Shown here one piece after another: positions 1-7,616 of a stretch of 34,636 bases of DNA (the stretch's first letter is position 1; every line of letters begins with the position of its first letter). The DNA comes from JBQCEE01 sp051960575 (GTDB lineage Bacteria > Actinomycetota > Actinomycetes > Mycobacteriales > Jatrophihabitantaceae), in NCBI RefSeq assembly GCF_051960575.1, contig NZ_JBQCEE010000131.1:1-34636 (forward strand), written 5' to 3'. Under the pieces are notes generated by a model, which was given only the letters and a program-made list of their open reading frames with translations, was not told where the DNA came from and did not search any database. Both the position numbers and the translations under genes were made by a program.

Positions 1-66
1 AAGGTCGGCGCGCACGCCGACCATTAAAATGGATTGTTCTTCAACCACCACCTCCTGGTTTTTCAT
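1..66 (-). CDS. Response regulator, N-terminal fragment (cut by window edge)
   Basis: Twenty-two codons read from ATG at 66 to the left edge without a stop. The ATG overlaps the TGA of the upstream kinase gene (ATGA, 63-66), and a GGGGAG-like Shine-Dalgarno lies just before it. An alternative GTG start a few codons in follows an AGGAGG. The peptide contains VVVEEQSILMVGVRADL, which aligns with the start of NarL/LuxR-type receiver domains (VVLVDDHxMxRxGVRAxL): beta-1 strand, acidic pair, then helix 1. The acidic pair reads Glu-Glu here, where most receivers have Asp-Asp or Glu-Asp. Coupling to a HisKA_3-type kinase fits a two-component pair. The rest of the gene is outside the window, so the output domain cannot be seen. 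Confidence 0.6.
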   Translation of the reverse strand, partial: MKNQEVVVEEQSILMVGVRADL

Positions 67-1262
67 CCACTCCCCGGTTCCTCGGGGGGTGCTCGCCCCC
101 CCCCGCCGATCGGCATGTGCAGCGCGATCTCGGTGCCGCCACCCGGCTGCGACCGGACGTCGACGGTGCCGCCGTGCCGTTCGATGCGCGCGATGATCGA
201 GCCGCGCAGGCCCTGCCGGTCGTCGGCCACCGCCGCCGGGTCGAACCCGACGCCGCGGTCCTTCACGTACACGACCACCTCGCCGTCCTCGACCTCGGCG
301 TAGAGCGACACGCTCGCGACGCCGGCGTGCTTGGCCGCGTTCACCATCGCCTCGCGCGCCGCGGCGGCGACGGCCAGCAGGTGCTCGTCCAGCACCGCGT
401 CGCCGACGACGACGACCTCGACCGTGATCGCGTAGGCGTCCTCGACCTCGGCCGCGGCCTGCCGCAGCTCGGCGCCGACCATGCCGGTCGCCGTCCGCGA
501 CCCGTAGAGCAGCGTGCGCAGTTCGCGCTCCTGCCCGCGCGCGAGCCGGGCGACCTCGCGCGGCGAGCCGGCGTTGCGCTGGATGAGCGCGAGCGTCTGC
601 AGCACCGAGTCGTGCAGGTGGGCGGCGATGTCCGCGCGCTCCTGCGTGCGGATGCGTTCGGCCCGCTCGGCGCTGAGCTGGGTCATCAGGCGGATCCACC
701 ACGGCCCGCTCACCAGCGCGAGCCCGACGACGGTGACGATCATGGCGAGCAGGCCGTCGCGCACCGCGGTGAAGTCCTCGCGGGCGAGCACGACGACGGC
801 ACCGGCGAGTACCAGCAGCCCGCCGAGCACCAGCCGGATGCGTCCGACCCGATCGTCGTTGTCGGCGGCCAGCGCGTCGCGCCAGCGGTCGCGGTCGCCG
901 TCGGTGGCCTGCCGCCAGATCAGCGCGCCGCCGAGACAGGCGAGCGTCGTCGGCAGGAAGAAGCCGCCGAGCGGCAACGTCAGCGCGACGATGAGCACCG
1001 CGGCGGCCGCCGCGCCGATGCCGAGCACGTACTCGAGCCAGGCCGGCAGCCGCGGGGGTCCCGCGTCCGGCGCCTGCGGCAGCACGATCCAGTACGCGCC
1101 GTAGAGCGCGACACCGAGCCCGCCCGCAGCCATCAGTCCGATGAACGCGAACCGGATGAACTTCGTCGGGACGCCGATGTGCTCGGCGATCCCCGACGCG
1201 ACGCCGCCGAGCAACCCGCGGTCGGCGCGCCGGTACAGGCGGCGCGTGGCGACGGCGGTCAT
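63..1262 (-). CDS. PspC-domain sensor histidine kinase
   Basis: A 399-residue membrane histidine kinase. A PspC domain occupies about residues 7-65 (RRADRGLLGGVASGIAEHIGV), followed by several hydrophobic segments to about residue 190. A HisKA_3 dimerisation/phosphoacceptor helix follows (AHLHDSVLQTL, likely His217), then a HATPase domain with N box EAMVNAAKHAG (Asn308), G1 box DRGVGFD and G2 box GLRGSII. This is the architecture of actinobacterial PspC kinases such as Streptomyces MacS, which sense the cell envelope and phosphorylate a LuxR-type regulator. The ATG at 1262 is preferred because PspC begins right after it; an in-frame ATG at 1298 would add 12 residues that look unrelated. Its stop overlaps the start of the response-regulator fragment at 1-66, so the two are translationally coupled. 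The gene diverges from a second PspC gene at 1399. Confidence 0.88.
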   Translation of the reverse strand: MTAVATRRLYRRADRGLLGGVASGIAEHIGVPTKFIRFAFIGLMAAGGLGVALYGAYWIVLPQAPDAGPPRLPAWLEYVLGIGAAAAAVLIVALTLPLGGFFLPTTLACLGGALIWRQATDGDRDRWRDALAADNDDRVGRIRLVLGGLLVLAGAVVVLAREDFTAVRDGLLAMIVTVVGLALVSGPWWIRLMTQLSAERAERIRTQERADIAAHLHDSVLQTLALIQRNAGSPREVARLARGQERELRTLLYGSRTATGMVGAELRQAAAEVEDAYAITVEVVVVGDAVLDEHLLAVAAAAREAMVNAAKHAGVASVSLYAEVEDGEVVVYVKDRGVGFDPAAVADDRQGLRGSIIARIERHGGTVDVRSQPGGGTEIALHMPIGGGGRAPPEEPGSG

Positions 1263-1345
1263 CCGCCCATGATGGCGGCCCCGCGAGCCCCGATGCATCA
1301 GGCGCAGCCCCGAGATCGGGTCTCAGGGTGCAGGTCGGGTCGAGG

Positions 1346-1364
1346 ATCAGGGCGCGGCCCTGAT
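1346..1364. promoter_or_regulatory. Perfect inverted repeat between divergent PspC genes
   Basis: ATCAGGGC-N3-GCCCTGAT is a perfect 8-bp inverted repeat with a 3-bp centre. It lies in the 136-bp divergent region between the PspC kinase (start 1262) and the PspC membrane protein (start 1399), 35 bp before the latter. Position and symmetry suit an operator for a dimeric regulator, possibly the partner response regulator. The assignment is inferred from position only. Confidence 0.4.
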
Positions 1365-1398
1365 GTGCCGACGCCGCCCGCGCGCCAGGCTCGTTGCC

Positions 1399-2631
1399 AT
1401 GACCACGACTGACATCCTCGGCGGTGTGAGCGCACCGCAGCGCGTGCTGCGCCGCAGCCGCACCGACCGCGTCGGGGCCGGCGTCGCCGGCGGCCTCGGC
1501 GAGTACTTCGGCGTCGACCCGGTGCTGTTCCGCGTGCTGTTCGCGACCTCGGCCTTCTTCGGCGGCGCCGGCATCCTCGCGTACCTGATCGCCTGGGCGG
1601 CCATCCCGGAGGCCGGCACCGCGCACGCACCGCTCGACGGCTGGGTGCGCTCGCTGCGCGCCCGCCGCGGACGCGCCCGGCTCGTCGCCGTCCTCGCGGT
1701 GCTGCTGCTGTGGGCCGTCGCCTTCAGCTGGTGGGCGCCCGGACCGTTCTTCCCAGTCATGATCGTCGTGCTCGTGCTGGTGGGCGTGCTGACCAGACGC
1801 GAGACGGCCCCCACCCCGCCGGCCGTCGACCTGACGAAGCCGACGGCGCCGATGCCGCCGACGGCGTCGTCCGCGTCGTCCGCGTCGTTCGCGGCCACGG
1901 GCACCGCGCCACTGCCGCCGGTCTCATCCTTCGATGAGGCGCCGGACACCGGCCCGGGAACGCCGCCAGGCCCGACCTGGATGGCCGATACCCGCGAGTG
2001 GATCGCCGACTCGCGCCGCGCCCACCAGGAACGGCGCCGCCGCGCCCAGCCGGTGCGACTCGCCACCGTCGGCGCGCTGCTGACGACCCTCGTGGTGCTC
2101 GGCCTGATCGACGCCGCCAAGGGCATCGTGCTGCCGACCTACTTCTTCGTGACGCTCGGCATCGTCGGCGCCGGCCTGCTCGTGGGATTGCTGCTGCGCC
2201 GCACGCCCTGGAGCCTGCTGCCGCTCCTGATCCCCGCGGTCGCCGGCAGCATCGCCTACACCGGCAGCGGCGCGAGCCTGCACGACGGCTTCGGCGACCG
2301 CGCCTGGACGCCGAGCACGAGCCTCGCCCCGAGCTACCGCCTCGCCTTCGGACGCGGCACGCTCGACCTCACGTCGTTGACCGCCCCGACCACGCCGACG
2401 ACGGTGCACATCACCGAGGCGTCCGGGCAGGTGCGCATCGTCGCGCCGAAGTCGCTCGACCTTCGGGTGGACACCCACCTGCACTTCGGCCTGCTCAAGG
2501 TCGACGGCCACAAGGTCGACGACGGCTCGCACATCGACCATGTCGTCGCCGCCCCGACCGGCGCGACCGGTGCGCCGATCACGATCGACGTGCAGCTCGC
2601 GACCGGCGAGATCGTCGTCGACCACGTCTGA
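1399..2631 (+). CDS. PspC-domain membrane protein with C-terminal LiaF-like domain
   Basis: A 410-residue protein with an N-terminal PspC domain (about residues 12-75: SRTDRVGAGVAGGLGEYFGVDP, then a membrane segment). More hydrophobic segments follow near residues 95-135, then a Pro/Ala/Ser-rich linker. A second membrane block lies at about 220-300. The C-terminal roughly 105 residues form a soluble beta-rich region (VHITEASGQVRIVAPKSLDL...) resembling the LiaF/VraT C-terminal (toastrack) fold. PspC proteins of this type act in envelope-stress signalling with a PspC kinase, here divergently transcribed next door. I chose ATG 1399 over the upstream in-frame ATG at 1363 because the domain starts shortly after it and the first 12 residues of the longer version are Arg-rich. 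The gene ends before a strong bidirectional hairpin at 2670-2719. Confidence 0.8.
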   Translation: MTTTDILGGVSAPQRVLRRSRTDRVGAGVAGGLGEYFGVDPVLFRVLFATSAFFGGAGILAYLIAWAAIPEAGTAHAPLDGWVRSLRARRGRARLVAVLAVLLLWAVAFSWWAPGPFFPVMIVVLVLVGVLTRRETAPTPPAVDLTKPTAPMPPTASSASSASFAATGTAPLPPVSSFDEAPDTGPGTPPGPTWMADTREWIADSRRAHQERRRRAQPVRLATVGALLTTLVVLGLIDAAKGIVLPTYFFVTLGIVGAGLLVGLLLRRTPWSLLPLLIPAVAGSIAYTGSGASLHDGFGDRAWTPSTSLAPSYRLAFGRGTLDLTSLTAPTTPTTVHITEASGQVRIVAPKSLDLRVDTHLHFGLLKVDGHKVDDGSHIDHVVAAPTGATGAPITIDVQLATGEIVVDHV

Positions 2632-2669
2632 CGGCCCGACCCGTTCGCACCCACACCCCCACCCTCGGC

Positions 2670-2719
2670 GATGATCTCGGGGAAACCCCGGCCGGAGCAC
2701 GGGTTTTCCCGAGATCATC
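2670..2719. terminator. Long bidirectional hairpin between convergent genes
   Basis: The left arm begins GATGATCTCGGGG (2670-2682) and continues AAACCCC. The right arm (2701-2719) ends TCCCGAGATCATC. The arms pair over about 19 bp with little mismatch around a short GC-rich loop. It sits between the stop of the PspC gene (2631, +) and the stop of the zinc-finger gene (2734, -), as expected for a shared terminator. The A/T runs inside the arms give a short U-stretch on both strands. Confidence 0.6.
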
Positions 2720-2733
2720 AGGGTTCGGAGCGG

Positions 2734-3090
2734 TCAGTCCTCGCCGGAGAAGCGCTCCCACGCCGACTGGCGCGCCATGCCGAGGGCGGCCCCGATGCGG
2801 GCCCAGCTGACGCCGCGGGTGCGCAACCGGCGCACCCACTCGGTGAGGCTGTCCTCGACCTGCGTCGCCGCCGACGCGATCTTCGGCAGCAGTGCGAGGA
2901 TCTCGTCGTCCGACATGGTCTGCCAGTCGACGATGGGTGCCGGGGGCCGCCCGGCGGCATCGGTGGCCAGGATGTCGTTGCAGAGGTCGATACAGGTGTT
3001 GCAGATGTAGACCCCCGGGCCGGCGATGAGCTTGTCGACCTCGGCCTCGGGCTTGCCGCAGAACGAGCATTGCAGCGCGGTGGCGATCAT
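2734..3090 (-). CDS. ClpX-type zinc finger / helix-turn-helix protein
   Basis: A 118-residue protein. Residues 8-33 form the C4 zinc-binding domain of ClpX (Cys8-X2-Cys11-X18-Cys30-X2-Cys33, with CNTCIDLCNDIL after it), the part of ClpX that dimerises and binds adaptors and substrates. The AAA+ ATPase domain is absent. Residues about 60-118 form a helical region ending in a helix-turn-helix-like segment (RGVSWARIGAALGMARQSAWERF). This makes it a candidate DNA-binding protein carrying a ClpX adaptor domain. Start ATG 3090 has a GGAG 8 bases upstream. An array of four alternating half-sites at 3104-3142 lies right upstream, suggesting autoregulation, though this is inference. Similar small C4 ClpX-finger proteins occur in actinobacteria but I know of no established function. 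Confidence 0.82.
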   Translation of the reverse strand: MIATALQCSFCGKPEAEVDKLIAGPGVYICNTCIDLCNDILATDAAGRPPAPIVDWQTMSDDEILALLPKIASAATQVEDSLTEWVRRLRTRGVSWARIGAALGMARQSAWERFSGED

Positions 3091-3103
3091 GTCGGCTCCG
3101 TTC

Positions 3104-3142
3104 GTCAGGTGATTCCTGACAGGATGTCAGGCAATCCCTGAC
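3104..3142. promoter_or_regulatory. Four alternating GTCAGG/CCTGAC half-sites at 11-bp pitch
   Basis: On the + strand: GTCAGG (3104-3109), CCTGAC (3115-3120), GTCAGG (3126-3131), CCTGAC (3137-3142). Every half-site is exact, every gap is 5 bp and every start is 11 bp from the next. They form three overlapping 17-bp palindromes, or two palindromes 22 bp apart. The array ends 14 bp before the start codon of the zinc-finger/HTH gene (3090, -), just upstream of its ribosome binding site, so a bound protein would block its promoter or leader. It is also in the divergent upstream region of the DUF664 gene (3246, +). It reads as an operator for a cooperatively binding dimer. Confidence 0.72.
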
Positions 3143-3245
3143 GACGCAAGACCCACGCGGATCGGCCGGACAAGCGGAAGGCACCGTTCCTGATGCCGCG
3201 CTTCACTGACGACCGTCATCGTCGGACGGACCGAAGGAGAAGGCC

Positions 3246-3824
3246 ATGTTCCAGCCCGGACAGCACACCGAGAGCGACGTCCTCGTCGGGTACCTCGCCC
3301 AGCAGCTCGACGCCCTTCGCGCCGCCGCGTACGGCCTGACCGACGAGCAGGCGCGGCAGACACCGTGCCGCAGCGCGCTGTCGATCGGCGGGCTGATCAA
3401 GCATGCGACCTACGTGCTCGAGGGACGCGTCCAGCCGCACCGCGACCCCGACGCAGCGATCGGCGACGACGACGTCGCTCGCTTCATGGGCAGCTTCGCG
3501 CTCACCCCGGCCGAGTCGTTCGCCGACGCCCTCGCCGCCTTCGACCGCGCCGTCACGGCGTACCTCGAGGTGGTCCGCGCGGTCGACCCGGGCGCGCCGA
3601 TGATCGAGGCGCCGGCACCCTGGGACGGGCGGTACGAGCCGACGCCGTCGGTCGAGCGCTTCTCGCTGGTGCACCACATCGAGGAGTTCGCGCGGCATGC
3701 CGGGCACGCCGACATCATCCGCGAGCAGCTCGACGGCGCCGACGCCGCATCGTTGCTGATGGCCCTCGAGGGACGCGAGGGCAACGCGTTCGTCCAGCCG
3801 TGGCAGGCCGCACCGGCGCACTGA
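3246..3824 (+). CDS. DUF664 / DinB-like family protein
   Basis: A 192-residue soluble helical protein of the DUF664 branch of the DinB/YfiT four-helix-bundle superfamily. Signature stretches are GGLIKHATYVLEG near residue 60 and HHIEEFARHAGHADIIREQ near residue 145. The conserved His residues would make the metal site. In actinobacteria, relatives are often metal-dependent thiol (mycothiol) transferases, but the substrate cannot be read from sequence. Start ATG 3246 has AAGGAGA about 7 bases upstream. It diverges from the zinc-finger/HTH gene and shares with it the upstream region containing the 11-bp-pitch operator, so it may be a target of the same regulator. Confidence 0.82.
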   Translation: MFQPGQHTESDVLVGYLAQQLDALRAAAYGLTDEQARQTPCRSALSIGGLIKHATYVLEGRVQPHRDPDAAIGDDDVARFMGSFALTPAESFADALAAFDRAVTAYLEVVRAVDPGAPMIEAPAPWDGRYEPTPSVERFSLVHHIEEFARHAGHADIIREQLDGADAASLLMALEGREGNAFVQPWQAAPAH

Positions 3825-3886
3825 CCGCACAGGTCTGGCCCGAACAAACGCTTGTCGTCCGCGGGCGCTTCGAGCAGGGTGCTGGT

Positions 3887-5716
3887 ATGCCCGATTCCAC
3901 CGCGCGGCTCGGCCGCGCGCTCGCCGCCGCCGTCCTGCTGCTCGCCGCGTTCGCCGCCCTCGTGACGGGCGCGGCGAGTGCGTCCGCCGCACCGCCCGCG
4001 TCGCCGTTCGGGCCGAACGTGCTCGTCTTCGACCCCTCGATGTCCACGGCCGACATTCAGGCACAGGTCGACGCCGTCGCCGCGCAGCAGGTGGGCAACC
4101 AGTTCGGCACGCAGCGCTACGCCCTCTTGTTCGAGCCGGGAACATACGGCACGGCTGACCAGCCGTTGAACTTCCAGGTCGGCTACTACACCGAGGTCGC
4201 CGGCCTGGGCACCTCGCCCGGTGACGTCACCATCAACGGCTCGGTCTACGTACGCAACCAGTGCGACGCGAGCGGATGCATCGCGCTCAACAACTTCTGG
4301 CGCAGCCTGTCGAACCTGACGATCGACGTCAGCACCCCCGGCTTCGGCTGCTACTCCGGCGAGTTCTGGGCCGTGTCGCAGGCCGCACCGATGCGCCGCG
4401 TGCACGTCCACGCCGCCGACGGGTCGCCGACGACGCTGATGGACTACTGCACCGGACCGTCGTTCGCCAGCGGCGGCTTCATCGCCGACTCGACCTTCGA
4501 CAACACCCTCATCAACGGCTCGCAGCAGCAGTTCTTCACCCGCAACACCAACCTGACCACGTGGACGAACGGTGTGTGGAACCAGGTGTTCGCCGGCAGC
4601 CCCGGCGCGCCGGCGACCTCCTTCCCCAGCGGGAACCAGTACACGACGCTGGCCACCACACCTGTTGAGCGTGGCAAGCCGTTCCTGTCGGTCGACCCGC
4701 AGGGCCGCTGGCAGGTGTCGGTGCCGCCGGCACGCACCGACTCGACCGGGCCGAACCTCGGCACCGCCCGCACCATCCCGCTGAGCGACTTCTTCGTCGC
4801 ACACCCGGGCGACCCGATCCAGGCCATCGATAACGCGCTGGCCCGGGGCAAGAACCTGCTGCTCACGCCCGGCGTCTACGACGTCGACCGGTCGATCGAG
4901 GTCAAGCGCGCCGACACGGTCGTGCTCGGCCTCGGCTTCGCCACCCTCACCGCCCAGCACGGCGCGGTGCCGATCACCGTCGCCAACGTGCCGGGCGTCG
5001 ACCTCGCCGGGATCGTCGTCGACGCCGGGCCGGTCTCGTCCCCGACGCTCGTGCGCATCGGCACCGCACACGGCAACGCGGCGAGCGTGCACAGCGACGC
5101 GTCCGACCCGACGGCGCTGCAGGACGTGTTCTTCCGCGTCGGCGGGCCGCACGCCGGGAAGGCCGAGGTCAGCCTCGAGGTGAACAGCGACCACGTCGTG
5201 CTCGACGACATCTGGGCGTGGCGCGCCGACCACGGCACCGGCGTCGGCTGGACGCAGAACACCGGGGCCACCGGCCTGGTGGTCAACGGCGACGACGTCA
5301 CCGCCACCGGCCTGTTCGTCGAGCACTACCAGCGCCACGAGGTGGTCTGGAACGGCGAGCGCGGCGAGGTCGTGTTCTTCCAGAACGAGATGCCCTACGA
5401 CGTGCCCGACCAGGCGAGCTGGAACTCGGCCCCCGGCACGCTCGGGTACGCGGCGCTGAAGGTCGCACCGACCGTGCGCACCTTCACCGGCTGGGGCATG
5501 GGCTCGTACTCGTTCTTCAACCAGCACGTCGACATCCACGCTTCGCACGCCTTCGAGGTGCCGACCACGCCGGGGGTGCAGTTGCACGACCTGCTGACGA
5601 TCTTCCTGGACGCGACCAACGGCAGCGGCGGCATCGACCACGTCGTCACCGACACCGGCGGGTCGTCGACGGCCGCCGACGCGGACGTCCCGGTGACGGT
5701 GGTCGGCTACCCCTGA
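3887..5716 (+). CDS. Secreted beta-helix (pectate-lyase/GH55-like) protein
   Basis: A 609-residue exported protein. An N-terminal Sec signal peptide spans about residues 1-36 (Arg-containing start, hydrophobic ALAAAVLLLAAFAALV, cleavage near ASA-A). The mature part shows two tandem motifs typical of the start of right-handed parallel beta-helices of the pectate-lyase_3/GH55 kind: STADIQAQVDAVAAQQ...LLFEPGTYG near residues 45-90 and DPIQAIDNALARGKNLLLTPGVYDVDRSI near 305-335. Both are followed by short Asn/Gly/Val-rich repeats. Similar actinobacterial proteins are often labelled adenylyl cyclase or coagulation factor 5/8 type, labels not supported by any catalytic motif here. A polysaccharide-acting role is likely, but the substrate is unknown. 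ATG 3887 was chosen because it opens the signal peptide. Confidence 0.78.
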   Translation: MPDSTARLGRALAAAVLLLAAFAALVTGAASASAAPPASPFGPNVLVFDPSMSTADIQAQVDAVAAQQVGNQFGTQRYALLFEPGTYGTADQPLNFQVGYYTEVAGLGTSPGDVTINGSVYVRNQCDASGCIALNNFWRSLSNLTIDVSTPGFGCYSGEFWAVSQAAPMRRVHVHAADGSPTTLMDYCTGPSFASGGFIADSTFDNTLINGSQQQFFTRNTNLTTWTNGVWNQVFAGSPGAPATSFPSGNQYTTLATTPVERGKPFLSVDPQGRWQVSVPPARTDSTGPNLGTARTIPLSDFFVAHPGDPIQAIDNALARGKNLLLTPGVYDVDRSIEVKRADTVVLGLGFATLTAQHGAVPITVANVPGVDLAGIVVDAGPVSSPTLVRIGTAHGNAASVHSDASDPTALQDVFFRVGGPHAGKAEVSLEVNSDHVVLDDIWAWRADHGTGVGWTQNTGATGLVVNGDDVTATGLFVEHYQRHEVVWNGERGEVVFFQNEMPYDVPDQASWNSAPGTLGYAALKVAPTVRTFTGWGMGSYSFFNQHVDIHASHAFEVPTTPGVQLHDLLTIFLDATNGSGGIDHVVTDTGGSSTAADADVPVTVVGYP

Positions 5717-5798
5717 TCGTGCGACCGGAGCGACGGCCTCAGGTCGGCCGAACGACAGCCGATGGGACGGGCACTGAGTCCCGAACCCGAAGGACCCC

Positions 5799-7085
5799 AT
5801 GACCGCGCTTTCCGACCCACCGGTCGTCATCGCACCGCCGGACTCCCCCGCCCGCACCACCGACCGCTCCTCGCGGTCGGTGGTGCGCGGCCTGCTGCAC
5901 CTGCTGCGTGACCAGCTCTCGGCCGACCGCGTGCTGCTGATCGACGGCGCGACGGCCGAGCCGATGCTGTCGGTCGGCGACGTCGCCGGGTCGGGTGCGC
6001 CGTCAGTGCGGCAGGCGGTCACCGCCGACCGTCTGCTGATCGTGGCCGGGCGGGCGGGCGAGGACCTCACGGCGCGCGACCGCGCCCTGCTGCGCGACGT
6101 CGCCGCGCTGATCGCCCCGCACCTGCCCGCGCTGGACGACACGATCGCGGCGCTCGGCGGCCCGAACCTCGAGTCGCTCACCCGCCCGCTGCTCGCCGCC
6201 CTGCAGGAACTGACCCAGCTGGGTTCGACCTACCTCACCCACATCGACGAGGCGGCCGACGATCTGCAGGTGCTGCTCGCGCACAACACGCGTCCGGGCT
6301 TCACGGTGTCCGAGGGCATCCACGTGCCCTGGGGCGACACCCTGTGCAAACGCTCCCTGGACGAGGGGCGCGCGGTGACGCCGGACGTGCCGGCGGTCTG
6401 GGGCGACTCCGCGGCGGCCCGCGAGCTCGGCATCCGGACCTACGTCTCGGTGCCGGTCGAGCTGTCCGACGGCCAAATCTGGGGCACGCTCTGCGCGGCC
6501 GACTCGCAGACCGGTGACCCGACCGACGAGCACGTCGCTGCCATGCGGCTGTTCAGCCGGCTGATCGCCGCCGAGATCGAGCGCAGTGCGGCGCTGGCGC
6601 GCGCCGAGTCGGACGCGGTGACCGACCCGCTGACCGGCTGCGCCACCCGCCGCGTCATCGAGCCCCGGCTCACCGCTGCCCTCGGCCAGGCCGGACCCGA
6701 CGACACCGTCATGGTCGCCTTCGTCGACGTCGACGACTTCAAGCCGATCAACGACACCCTCGGCCACGAGACCGGCGACCGCGTGCTCGCCGCGATCGGC
6801 GCGCACCTGCGCGACCAGATGCGGCCCGACGACCTGGTCGCTCGCTACGGCGGCGACGAGTTCGTGCTTGTCGCAGTCATGCCCGGCACCGCCGGCGTCG
6901 CGTGGGCCTCGCGCATCGCCGCCTGCGACCGCGTCGACGTCGACCTGCCGGGCGGACGCCGGGAGGTGCGTCTCTCGGTCGGCGTCGCCGCCGCAGCAGC
7001 CGGCAGCACCGCTACGCACGTGCTGGCCGAGGCCGACCGCCGCATGTACGCGCAGAAGCAGGCCGTCAGCCGCGGGCGGCGCTGA
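5799..7085 (+). CDS. GAF-GGDEF diguanylate cyclase
   Basis: A 428-residue cytoplasmic protein. Residues about 1-110 form a variable N-terminal region, about 130-260 a GAF-type sensory domain (RTYVSVPVELSDGQIWGTLCAADSQ), and about 272-428 a GGDEF domain starting DPLTGCATRRVIEPRL. The active site is an intact GGDEF (residues 351-355). The product-inhibition I-site RxxD is present (RPDD, five residues upstream of GGDEF). It should therefore make cyclic di-GMP and be feedback-inhibited. No EAL domain is fused and there is no membrane segment. Start ATG 5799 is preceded by GAAGGA. Its last 20 bases overlap, tail to tail, the 3' end of the RNase HI gene. Confidence 0.9.
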   Translation: MTALSDPPVVIAPPDSPARTTDRSSRSVVRGLLHLLRDQLSADRVLLIDGATAEPMLSVGDVAGSGAPSVRQAVTADRLLIVAGRAGEDLTARDRALLRDVAALIAPHLPALDDTIAALGGPNLESLTRPLLAALQELTQLGSTYLTHIDEAADDLQVLLAHNTRPGFTVSEGIHVPWGDTLCKRSLDEGRAVTPDVPAVWGDSAAARELGIRTYVSVPVELSDGQIWGTLCAADSQTGDPTDEHVAAMRLFSRLIAAEIERSAALARAESDAVTDPLTGCATRRVIEPRLTAALGQAGPDDTVMVAFVDVDDFKPINDTLGHETGDRVLAAIGAHLRDQMRPDDLVARYGGDEFVLVAVMPGTAGVAWASRIAACDRVDVDLPGGRREVRLSVGVAAAAAGSTATHVLAEADRRMYAQKQAVSRGRR

Positions 7086-7539
7086 GCGCGTCCGCCGCCT
7101 CGCGCGCCCCGAGATCGGCCAGCCGGTCGGCGCGCTCGTTGCCCTCGTCGCCCGAGTGGCCCTTCACCCAGAGCCACTCGACGTCGTGCGCCGCGCGGGC
7201 CTCGTCCAACGCGCGCCACAGGTCGGCGTTGCTCACCGGCTTGCGCTGCGAGTTGACCCAGCCGTTGGCCTTCCACCGCGGCATCCACTCGGTGATGCCC
7301 TTGAGCACGTACAGGCTGTCGGTGTGCAGCCGCACGATCGACGGCCGCTTCAGCGCACGCAGCGCCTCGATCGCGGCGGTCAGTTCCATGCGCTGATTGG
7401 TGGTGGACGGATCGCTGCCGTGCAGTTCCTTGCGGTGCTCGCCCGCCGTCAGCACGGCACCCCACCCGCCGGGTCCGTCGGGGTTCTTCTTGCACGAGCC
7501 ATCGGTCCAGATGGTGACGACGTCGGCGGCAGCGGTCAT
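7066..7539 (-). CDS. rnhA: Ribonuclease HI
   Basis: A 157-residue RNase HI that cleaves the RNA strand of RNA-DNA hybrids. Catalytic carboxylates are visible: Asp13 (TDGSC), Glu52 (MELTAAIEAL), Asp74 (TDSLYV) and the C-terminal Asp in NERADRLA, with the KGHSGDEGN loop His. The start is taken at ATG 7539 because RNase HI proteins begin a few residues before the TDGS strand; a GTG at 7557 would add six residues and has a weak GGAAG upstream. The 3' end overlaps the stop region of the convergent GGDEF gene by 20 bp. Confidence 0.92.
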   Translation of the reverse strand: MTAAADVVTIWTDGSCKKNPDGPGGWGAVLTAGEHRKELHGSDPSTTNQRMELTAAIEALRALKRPSIVRLHTDSLYVLKGITEWMPRWKANGWVNSQRKPVSNADLWRALDEARAAHDVEWLWVKGHSGDEGNERADRLADLGAREAADALSAARG

Positions 7540-7616
7540 CGGGGTCGGCCTCGGCACGGCGTCGAGTCTTCCCGACCTCCGGGCGGCGACGCGCCTGACA
7601 CGCTCGGTCGGTACCG

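Noticed and set aside
3..22. Perfect hairpin GGTCGGCG-N4-CGCCGACC at the left edge as a terminator
   Set aside because: The bases are in frame in the response-regulator fragment that starts at 66 (codons for Val-Gly-Val-Arg-Ala-Asp-Leu), and no U-run follows on the minus strand.
3410..6181. A 923-codon open frame on the minus strand
   Set aside because: It is antisense to three well-supported genes (DUF664, beta-helix protein, GGDEF) and shows no recognisable domain.
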